A stretch of DNA of 27,158 nt from Bacteroidales bacterium (GTDB taxonomy: Bacteria > Bacteroidota > Bacteroidia > Bacteroidales > Paludibacteraceae), in contig CAAGHA010000111.1 of NCBI GenBank assembly GCA_900769555.1, positions 1-27,158 on the forward strand, given 5' to 3'. Position numbers and translations under genes: made by a program. Positions within the stretch are counted from its first letter, which is position 1, and the number at the start of each line of letters is the position of its first letter. This document shows positions 7,437-15,600 of the stretch, one piece after another. The notes beneath the pieces are model-generated. The model searched no databases and was not told the DNA's origin. It saw only the letters and a program-made list of their open reading frames with translations.

Positions 7437-8219
7437 TTAAATGTATTTTATCGGATTTATTTTATAATCTGAAAAATGAATTGCAAATTTAGGATTTATT
7501 TTTGAAACTAACTCAAAAAATAAATCTTTTATGAACTGTTCCGACTCAAAATGTCCTATATCTGCCAAAATTAGGTCGTTTTTTACTTCAAAAAATTGAT
7601 GATATTTAATATCTGCAGTTAAATATACATCTGCATTCCTCTCTATTGCATCTGTCATAAATTCTGCGCCAGAACCTCCACAAAGAGCAATTTTCTTAAC
7701 TTTTTTGGAGGTTGGAAATTCCGAATGACGAATCGTTGCAATTCCTACTACTTCTTTTATTCTTAGTAAAAAATCTTTAGCATTCTCCTCTTGTGGCAAC
7801 TCTCCAATGTAACCTAAACCATAACTTCCATCTGCTTCTGTTTTCAAAATTTCTCCATTGATTAAACCTATTTTGTTAGCTAAAAGTGCGCTTACTCCGT
7901 TATGAACTTTGTCAAAATTGGTATGAGCTGCATATATCAATAGGTCATTTTTTATGGCTTTTATTAGGCAATTTTGAATGTAATCATCGCCTGTTATCTT
8001 TTTTATTCCCTTGAAAATCAAAGGATGATGACTTAAAATAAAATTACATCCCAAGCGAATGGCTTCATCAACAATAGCTTCAGTAACATCCAGTGTAATC
8101 AAAATTCCGGTCACTTCTATTGAAGACGAACCCACTTGTATTCCACAATTGTCGTAATGCTCCTGTATATTTAGGGGGGCAAATTTTTCTATTTCGTTAA
8201 TAACCTCTATCGCTTTCAT
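7437..8219 (-). CDS. Nif3-like dinuclear metal-centre protein
   Basis: A 260-residue member of the Nif3/YbgI (GTP cyclohydrolase 1 type 2 related) family, which forms hexameric rings with a two-metal site; its physiological role is unsettled. Metal-ligand motifs are visible: SHHPLIF (H64, H65), AHTNFDK (H99, D103), and near the C-terminus ADIGHFESEQ. The N-terminus EKFAPLNIQEHYDNCGIQVG is typical. The length corresponds to the short form without the roughly 100-residue insertion domain found in many Bacteroidetes homologues of about 365 residues. It is 5 nt after the phosphoesterase and 2 nt before the zinc-ribbon gene, a pairing I know from other Bacteroidales. Confidence 0.92.
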   Translation of the reverse strand: MKAIEVINEIEKFAPLNIQEHYDNCGIQVGSSSIEVTGILITLDVTEAIVDEAIRLGCNFILSHHPLIFKGIKKITGDDYIQNCLIKAIKNDLLIYAAHTNFDKVHNGVSALLANKIGLINGEILKTEADGSYGLGYIGELPQEENAKDFLLRIKEVVGIATIRHSEFPTSKKVKKIALCGGSGAEFMTDAIERNADVYLTADIKYHQFFEVKNDLILADIGHFESEQFIKDLFFELVSKINPKFAIHFSDYKINPIKYI

Positions 8220-8224
8220 AACAA

Positions 8225-9400
8225 TTACTTTTTACGTCGTAATGTGATAACTGTGTATTGAGGATCCATTCCTATTCGTGCCGGAACTCCAACGCAACCA
8301 ACACCTCTGGACACATAGATATATTGATTGTCTTTTTCATATAAACCATCCCAATATTTAAATCCCAATGCAGCAGGAGACCATTTAAACCATGGTGTTT
8401 CTATGCCTAATTGTGCCGCATGTGTGTGTCCGGATAGTGTTAAATCTATCCTTTTTTTTCCACAAATGCTATCCTCCCAAAAGGTAGGATCATGAGATAA
8501 TAAAATCTTATAAGTAGAGTCGTTTACTCCTTTTAATGCTTTATTCAAATCTGCAGAATGAGTGAAGTGTTTACCCCAATTTTCAATTCCAATTATCGCT
8601 ATGGAATCGCCCTCTCTGTAAATGGTGCGATTTTCATTTAAAAGTAGATCGAATCCAAAGTTTCGAATTTTACTCCTTACAGCCATTTCATTTAACCATT
8701 TGAAATCTTCCTCCGGCCATTTGTAATAGGCGCTATAATCATGATTTCCCAATACCGCCAACATTTTATCTTTAGATGTCAATCGCTCAAAATAGGGCGA
8801 CCAACCATTGCATTCAGACGCAAAGCTATTTACAATATCTCCGGTAAAAACTATAATATCTGCATTTTGGGCAAGTAGAGAGTCAAACAATGGTTTTACT
8901 CGTTTTTGTGATAGTGTAAAACTCCCTAAATGAAAGTCGCTAATCTGTACGATTTTATATCCGTCAAATTTCTCCGGTAATCCGGGTGAATATATTTCCA
9001 CCTCTTGTTTCTCAAAATCAAAGCGATTGAAATGAATCGCTTTCATAATCCATAAAAAGGCTATGATAGCAAAAAAGTAACCTGCATATTGAATTTTTCG
9101 CCAACGTTTTTTCGTTAAATAGAAGATTAAATCAAATGTGCAAAAAATCAATTTTGGAATATATACTGCTCCTAAAACGGTGATAAACATCATCATTTTG
9201 AAGTTAGTTTCCGGCGATGTCACACTATTGATATTAAACAATATAAATAGAGAGGTAATCAAAAAGTAGAGGGATATAATCCAATGCAATACAGAAGTAG
9301 ATTTATGGACACGATGGTGCATAAATCTCTTATGAAGATATAAATCCGGTAGGAATATCAACAATATAATAAATATGAGAAATGAGGTATATACGTGCAT
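8225..9400 (-). CDS. Membrane-anchored metallophosphoesterase
   Basis: A 391-residue calcineurin-like phosphoesterase. Four hydrophobic segments (about residues 5-20, 38-58, 68-95 and 107-122) would anchor it in the inner membrane. The soluble domain from residue 148 contains the two-metal motifs in order: ISDFHLG (D155, H157), FTGDIVNS (D188), LGNHDYS (N219, H220), LSHDPTFW and LSGHTHAAQLG. This layout resembles YkuE/YaeI-like membrane phosphoesterases, some of which act on lipid-linked phosphates; the substrate here is unknown. It begins 1 nt after the rlmD stop, implying translational coupling. Confidence 0.9.
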   Translation of the reverse strand: MHVYTSFLIFIILLIFLPDLYLHKRFMHHRVHKSTSVLHWIISLYFLITSLFILFNINSVTSPETNFKMMMFITVLGAVYIPKLIFCTFDLIFYLTKKRWRKIQYAGYFFAIIAFLWIMKAIHFNRFDFEKQEVEIYSPGLPEKFDGYKIVQISDFHLGSFTLSQKRVKPLFDSLLAQNADIIVFTGDIVNSFASECNGWSPYFERLTSKDKMLAVLGNHDYSAYYKWPEEDFKWLNEMAVRSKIRNFGFDLLLNENRTIYREGDSIAIIGIENWGKHFTHSADLNKALKGVNDSTYKILLSHDPTFWEDSICGKKRIDLTLSGHTHAAQLGIETPWFKWSPAALGFKYWDGLYEKDNQYIYVSRGVGCVGVPARIGMDPQYTVITLRRKK

Positions 9401-9401
9401 A

Positions 9402-10811
9402 TTACCTTAACTCTAATGCTACAACATTTTCAACATGGTGAGTGTGCGGGAACATATCTACCGGTTGAATGGCTGTAACTTTATATTTTACATCCAACAA
9501 ATTTAAATCTCTAGCTTGCGTTGCAGGATTACAACTTACATAAACGATTCGTTTCGGTTCTGCCAATAGAATTGTTTCTACAACATCCGGGTGCATACCA
9601 TCTCGCGGAGGATCGGTTATAATTACGTCCGGACGTCCATGTTCTTGAACAAACTCCTTGGTGAGAATGTTTTTCATATCTCCTGCATAGAAGAGAGTAT
9701 TTTCTATATTATTGTTTTTTGCATTAACTTTTGCATCTTCAATCGCCTCAGGAACATACTCAATACCAATTACTTTTTTCGCATTTTTAGCGACAAAACA
9801 AGCAATGGTTCCAGTGCCGGTATATAAATCATAGACTAACTCATCTCCTGTTAATTGAGCATAGTTTCGTGCAATTTTATATAGTTCGTACGCCTGCTTG
9901 CTATTGGTTTGATAGAACGATTTTGGTCCGATTTTAAAACGTAATCCTTCCATCTCTTCGAAGATGTGATCTTTTCCGTAGAATAGATGCACTTCTTGGT
10001 CAGTAATGGTATCGTTGCATTTCCCATTGATAACATAGAGTAGAGAGGTGATTTGAGGAAATTTATCATGAAGGAAATTCAATAAAGCCTCTCTTTTCTC
10101 TTTTTCTTCGTGATAAAATACCAATATCAGCATAACTTCGCCGGTGGAAGAGGTGCGAAAAACCATTGTTCGTAAGAATCCTTCATGATTTCTCAAATCG
10201 AAGAATGGTAATTGATTTTTATAAGCATACTCTTTAATCGCATCTCGCACTTCATTACAAAGTTCATTTTGCAAGTAGCATTTATCGATATCCAACACCT
10301 TATCAAACATTCCCGGAATATGAAAGCCAAGAGCATTCATATTATCAAATGTGGCTCCTGAGGATACCTGCTCATACGTCAACCACTTTTTGTTAGAGAA
10401 AGTAAATTCCAATTTGTTTCTATAGAAAATAGTATCCTCAGAACCTAAAATAGGTGAAATAGGAGGAATTTCCACCTTGCCTATGCGAGTTAAATGGTTA
10501 TATACCTGTTTTTCTTTATGTCGAATCTGCTCTTCATACGGAAGAATCTGCCATTTGCACCCTCCACAAACCCCATAGTGAGAACAAAAGGGTTCTGAAC
10601 GCTTGGCTGAGTAACTATGAATTTGAGTTACTCGTCCCTCCATGTAACTATTTTTCTTTCGTGTTACTTGTATATCAACAATGTCACCGGGAACAACAAA
10701 TTGCGTAAATACCACAATGTCATTTACTCTTGCAATTGCTTTTCCCTCATTTGCAACATCAGTTATTTCGATATTTTCCAATAACGGCAAATCTTTTTTT
10801 CTTCTTCCCAT
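9402..10811 (-). CDS. rlmD: 23S rRNA (uracil-C5)-methyltransferase, RlmD/RumA family
   Basis: A 469-residue SAM-dependent RNA m5U methyltransferase, likely acting on 23S rRNA (RlmD in E. coli modifies U1939); RlmC or TrmA-type specificity cannot be excluded. An N-terminal TRAM domain spans about residues 12-66. The iron-sulfur cysteines C76-x5-C82-x2-C85 follow in FCSHYGVCGGCKW, with a fourth cysteine probably in DIDKCYLQ. The SAM domain has YDLYTGTGTIACFVA. The catalytic part has TDPPRDGMHPDV and the nucleophile loop VSCNPATQARDL. It is the first gene of the four-gene minus-strand operon. Confidence 0.93.
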   Translation of the reverse strand: MGRRKKDLPLLENIEITDVANEGKAIARVNDIVVFTQFVVPGDIVDIQVTRKKNSYMEGRVTQIHSYSAKRSEPFCSHYGVCGGCKWQILPYEEQIRHKEKQVYNHLTRIGKVEIPPISPILGSEDTIFYRNKLEFTFSNKKWLTYEQVSSGATFDNMNALGFHIPGMFDKVLDIDKCYLQNELCNEVRDAIKEYAYKNQLPFFDLRNHEGFLRTMVFRTSSTGEVMLILVFYHEEKEKREALLNFLHDKFPQITSLLYVINGKCNDTITDQEVHLFYGKDHIFEEMEGLRFKIGPKSFYQTNSKQAYELYKIARNYAQLTGDELVYDLYTGTGTIACFVAKNAKKVIGIEYVPEAIEDAKVNAKNNNIENTLFYAGDMKNILTKEFVQEHGRPDVIITDPPRDGMHPDVVETILLAEPKRIVYVSCNPATQARDLNLLDVKYKVTAIQPVDMFPHTHHVENVVALELR

Positions 10812-10834
10812 CGATTCTTAAATTTATCAGACTA

Positions 10835-10842
10835 CAAAGTTA
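10835..10842 (-). promoter_or_regulatory. Candidate -7 element of the rlmD operon
   Basis: The minus strand reads TAACTTTG, a TAnnTTTG match, 23 nt upstream of the rlmD start. No well-placed -33 TTTG is seen. A divergent TAACTTTG for the opposite gene lies about 60 bp away. Confidence 0.45.
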
Positions 10843-10895
10843 GGAATATTTTTAGTAATCTTTGTTATGTTTTTTCTGATTTGATAAGAATTAAT

Positions 10896-10903
10896 TAACT
10901 TTG
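10896..10903 (+). promoter_or_regulatory. Candidate -7 element of the nucleotidyltransferase gene
   Basis: TAACTTTG matches TAnnTTTG on the plus strand, about 97 nt before the GTG start chosen for the gene. The nearest upstream TTTG (10880-10883) is too close for a normal -33 element. Confidence 0.4.
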
Positions 10904-11000
10904 CAAGAAATTTTTAGGCAGAGTTAGAGAGTGCGATGCTTTTAATAAAAAAATGAGATGATTGGATAGTTAGTTGAAAATCAAAAAAGAGATTGAAAAC

Positions 11001-12410
11001 GTGAAAAAATATTTGGATCAAAAAATTTTTACAATGATTTCCGAAGTGGCGGATGAAATGGGAGTCGAGTGCTACGTCATTGGAGGATTTGTTCGCGACA
11101 TATTTTTACAAAGGAAATCAGAGGATATTGATGTTGTTGTGATTGGAAGCGGGATTGATGTAGCTGAAAGATTGTCTCGAAAATTAAAAGGTTGCAAATT
11201 ATCCGTGTTTAAAAATTTTGGTACAGCTCAGGTAAAATGGAATTCTCTTGAGGTTGAATTTGTGGGGGCAAGGAGAGAGTCGTATCGTTCTAATTCCAGA
11301 AAACCGATTGTGGAAGATGGTACGTTGGAGGATGATCAAAACCGACGTGATTTCACTATTAATGCGTTGGCTCTTTGTTTGAATAAAGATCGTTTTGGAG
11401 AGTTGATAGATCCCTTTAATGGTATGTCTGACTTGAACCAATGTATTATCAGAACTCCATTAGATCCGATTATTACGTTTAACGATGATCCGCTTAGAAT
11501 GATGAGATGTATTCGCTTCTCTACGCAACTTCGTTTCTATATTGAAGAGGAGACTTTTAATGCAATTTCAAAGGTTAAAGAGCGTATTTCTATCATATCA
11601 AAGGAGCGAATTGTTGATGAGTTGAATAAGATGATGGCATCTCCAAAACCTTCTATTGGTTTTGAGTTGCTTAAGCAGTGTGGATTGTTGGAAATTATTA
11701 TGCCTGATTTGTTTAAATTGTGCGGGGTTGATGAAAAGGGGGGGAGAGCGCATAAGGATAATTTCCTTCATACCATGCAGGTTTTAGATACAGTTGCAAC
11801 TAAAAGTGACAACTTATGGTTGCGATGGGCGGCTTTGTTTCATGATATAGGAAAACCTTCGACGAAACGGTGGGATAATCGAATCGGATGGACATTTTAT
11901 AATCATGATTTTATTGGAGCAAAGATGATTCCTAAAATCTTTAATCAGATGAAGTTTCCTCAAAACGATAAGATGAAGTATGTGCAAAAAATGGTAGCTT
12001 TACACATGCGTCCTATTGCGTTGGTTGAAGAAGAGGTGACGGATTCTGCTGTAAGAAGATTGCTCTTTGATGCAGGTGATGATATTGAAGATTTGATGTT
12101 GTTATGCGATGCTGATATTACATCTAAAAATGCCGAAAAGGTGCGTCGTTATCAAGATAATTATCGTATCGTTCGAAATAAATTGGTGGAAATTGAGGAA
12201 AAGGATAGAATCAGAAATTTTCAGCCTCCTATTACAGGGGAGGAGATTATGTCTGTATTTAACTTGACCCCTTGTAAAGAGATCGGTATTATAAAAACGG
12301 CTATAAAAGATGCTGTCTTAGATGGAGAAATACCGAATGAGCATGATGCCGCTTTTGAGTATATGCTTAAAATAGCGGATGAGTTGGGATTAGAACCTAA
12401 TAATGTGTAA
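11001..12410 (+). CDS. cca: CCA-adding type tRNA nucleotidyltransferase with HD domain
   Basis: A class II nucleotidyltransferase of the poly(A) polymerase/CCA enzyme family that adds or repairs the 3' CCA of tRNAs. Key parts are GGFVRD (the GG motif), EDIDVVVIG (metal-binding DxD), RRDFTINALAL, and DDPLRMMRCIRFSTQL with its ERxxxEL-like neighbour KERIVDELNKMM. An HD domain follows, with AALFHDIGKP about 280 residues in. No ATG lies at the expected place: the frame opens with TTG (10974) or GTG (11001), and the first ATG (11034) would remove helix residues. I choose GTG because homologues have about ten residues before the KIF element. The window's tRNA has no encoded CCA, consistent with a need for this enzyme. 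Confidence 0.9.
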   Translation: MKKYLDQKIFTMISEVADEMGVECYVIGGFVRDIFLQRKSEDIDVVVIGSGIDVAERLSRKLKGCKLSVFKNFGTAQVKWNSLEVEFVGARRESYRSNSRKPIVEDGTLEDDQNRRDFTINALALCLNKDRFGELIDPFNGMSDLNQCIIRTPLDPIITFNDDPLRMMRCIRFSTQLRFYIEEETFNAISKVKERISIISKERIVDELNKMMASPKPSIGFELLKQCGLLEIIMPDLFKLCGVDEKGGRAHKDNFLHTMQVLDTVATKSDNLWLRWAALFHDIGKPSTKRWDNRIGWTFYNHDFIGAKMIPKIFNQMKFPQNDKMKYVQKMVALHMRPIALVEEEVTDSAVRRLLFDAGDDIEDLMLLCDADITSKNAEKVRRYQDNYRIVRNKLVEIEEKDRIRNFQPPITGEEIMSVFNLTPCKEIGIIKTAIKDAVLDGEIPNEHDAAFEYMLKIADELGLEPNNV

Positions 12411-12426
12411 TTAAAACAAATTAATC

Positions 12427-12615
12427 ATGGATATTGAACATATTATAGAGCACGGAACAGTTTTTAAAAAATCTAAGTCTAGTAGTGACTCTTCAACTGA
12501 TAAAAGAAAGACAAAGGCTAAGAAAACAACCTATATAAAAGGAGCTCATGGTTCCGGTTCAGCTAAAATGAAAGCTGAATATCGTAGAAAAAGAGCTAAT
12601 AGAAATAAAGGGTAA
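12427..12615 (+). CDS. Small, highly basic protein of unknown function
   Basis: A 62-residue peptide starting MDIEHIIEHGTVFKK. After residue 13 it is dominated by Lys, Arg, Ser and Thr (KRKTKAKK, then RRKRANRNKG at the end). The middle GAHGSGSAKMKAEYRRKR is unlikely to fold alone and looks like a nucleic-acid or ribosome-binding tail. It lies 16 nt after the nucleotidyltransferase stop in the same direction, so cotranscription with an RNA-processing gene is plausible. I do not recognise a family. Coding potential rests on its clean start, its operon-like position and its biased but protein-like composition. Confidence 0.6.
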   Translation: MDIEHIIEHGTVFKKSKSSSDSSTDKRKTKAKKTTYIKGAHGSGSAKMKAEYRRKRANRNKG

Positions 12616-12666
12616 TTATTATTTTTAATGGGTTATTGGAATGTTAAAAATTTAATGTGGATTTGA

Positions 12667-15600
12667 ATGAAAAATATCATATATAAACTATTCTTATTAT
12701 TTGCCTTCTTGGGTGTAACGTATAGTGTTTCAGCGCAATCGGCGTATAATGGTTGTCCTGATTTTATGGATATCAGTGCTTCTTATGTTGAAACGTACGT
12801 TGGAGAGACTGATAATCCTTTTGAAAAAGATAGTTTTGCATCTGAACGTCATAACTTGATTGTTGAACAGGGTGCAGATCAAAATACCGGAGGAAAATTG
12901 TCTTTTATTCCGAATGGAGAAGTGAAGTCTGTTAGAATTGGAAATGATGATATTGGAGGTGAATCGGAAGCGTTAGTTTATCATTTTACGGTAGATCCTG
13001 AAAATACATTGTTATTTGTGAATTTTGCTGTTGTTTTGGAGGACCCTGGTCATGATTTTGAATTTCAACCTCGATTTGTTGTTCGTGTAACCGACAAGGA
13101 AGGACGATTGGTGAGTGAATGTTCAGAGTATGATGTTTCTGCAGCAGCCGGAATCGAAGGATTTCAAGATTATTCCGGTCGCTACACCATGGTAAGATGG
13201 CGTGATTGGAGTAAATTTGGATTGGATTTGTCTCCATATGCAGGAGAAGAGGTTCAGGTGCAATTTATTACTTACGATTGTTTCCTTTATGGTCACTTTG
13301 GATATGCTTATTTTACGGCTCATTGTGCACCTAATAAAATTGCAATAGAGAATTGTTCTTCGGAAGGCTTTTCTATTTCTGCTCCCGAAGGATTTGCTAA
13401 CTATCTTTGGGATAACGGTGATACAACGCAAACTTCATATAGGAAAGCGGGAGAAAATACAACCAATATCTATTGCGAAATAACTTCTGTGACAGGATGT
13501 ACCTTTACTCAAAGTGCATATATTGATAATAGTGGAAATGATGGAAATTCATTTTATATAGATACGATATGTCAGGGGCAACCGTATAAAAAACATAATT
13601 TTGATTTGCCACCTAAATACAACGTAGGTACAACAAATTATTACAATACCTGTTTCGATCCTTCAACTTGTGCAGAAACCGGAACATCCCGACTTCAATT
13701 GACTGTTTTGCAATCCTATTTCGATATTGAAGCAACTTTGTGTGAAGGAGAAGATTATAAAGAAAATGGTTTTAATATTATTCAACCTCCGGTAGGAGTT
13801 TTGTTTGATACCTTGCGTTACTATTCTGAATCAATGGGATGCGATAGTATGGTTTGTTTAAAATTAACTATCAGTCAATCTCTAAATCTTCCTAATACCA
13901 TTATAGGGAATAAAACACCTTGTACCAATGAAATGGAAACATACTTCATAGAGGGGGATGATAATCTAACTAAGTTTGTTTGGGAATTTTCAGATAATGT
14001 AAAGTTATTGAGCGGAAATAATTCTCCGCAAATTAAAGTTTATTTTACTGATGATAAACCTGCTGAAATAATTTTAAAAGGGGTTAACGGATGTGGTACC
14101 GGTGCTGTTCCATTCGAGGTGAGACCAAGAATCTCTTATACAAATCATATCAAAGATACGATATGCGTAAATCAAGTATATGATAAGTATGGGTTTTTGT
14201 TGGGCGAAATGAAAAATACAGGAAAATTCAGTTTTACCAATAGGGAAAAGACAACTTTTGGTTGTGATAGTATAGTAGTATTGTCATTGGTGGTCTTAAA
14301 TAATCCGACTCTATCTGTGGAGGTTATTCCTGATAAATCCCTCTATTGTTCTTCCGAACGAGTATTGTTAAATGCAAAGGGGGATGGTGATTATATCATT
14401 CATGGTTGTGATTCATTAAAAGTTACTTTAGGAGATATTTACTGCTCTGATGGAACAATTGTTAAGTCTAAAGATTACGTAAGTAGCGGGAAACAGGGTG
14501 TCGGCGTTGTCTATCATGTGGACTATGAAACTGGGATTGCCTATGTGATGGATAAATCAGATAAATATAGAGATAATTCTTTGGTATGGAGTGAAGAATT
14601 GGTAGATATAGAAAATTTGAAAAATCATTCTAAAGCGAGGGAAATTTTAGAAGATATAGATGGTTTTTCAAACACCATGATAATCAGAAACTCTGGAGAT
14701 AAAAATGCATATCCGTTGGCATGGGATATAGATGTAGAAGAGGGTTGGTATTTGCCTTCTATTGGAGAGTTAAGGTGGTTGTTTGCAGCTCTTAATGAGG
14801 TTAATCCTTCTTTGAAATTGATAGGTGGACAAACAATGCGAATGGGGGAGAATGAAGGAAATTTTATCTATTATTCGTCAACAGAATATTCTGATTCTTA
14901 TGTGTTATGTATAGATGAAACAGTTAATATAATTGGTTATTTCAAAGGTAATAAAGTTGCTAGTGTTCGTCAGACTCGTACCGTGAAGTTAAACAACATA
15001 GAACAACCCAAATATAAAATTGGTGATGTTATTACATGTGAAGATGGAAAAAAAGGAGTTGTTTACTACCTTGCACCGGATGGTATGTCTGGAGAAATTG
15101 TACTTTTGTATGATATGACAGGTACAACATATTGGAGTAGAAATTTTACAGATATCCCAGAGTTAGAAAATAGAGGTCGTGGTAATATATATGGAATGTG
15201 TTTGGATGCTATTACAAGTTTGGACGGAAAAAAATCTACAGAAATAATTCAAGATTTTGCTAAACAAACTTCTACTTGGCATCCGGCTGCTGGAAATATG
15301 AAATATTTTGGTTATTATTTGCCGACAGTTGGGCAAATGAATCGCATTTTTGCGCATTCTTCAATCATAGATCAAGTGGCAATAGCCAATGGTGGAGATG
15401 AATTGTCATTTAAGGATTATTGGACCAGTGATGAATTTAATGAAGAGTATGGTTGGTATTTTTCGATGATATATGGTTATCCCGATATTGACAAAAAGGA
15501 TCGAAATATGCTTATTCGTCCTATTAGATATTTTGTGGTTTGTGAACCGGAAATTGAGTATCTCGAATCAAATTTAACATACAAATGGAGTAGTGGCGAA

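Noticed and set aside
9591..9827. Plus-strand open frame opposite rlmD
   Set aside because: It lies across the catalytic region of RlmD, and its residues are low-complexity Ile/Phe/Asn.
12586..12666. Terminator between the small basic gene and the T9SS protein gene
   Set aside because: The gap is A+T-rich but no stem of useful length could be drawn.
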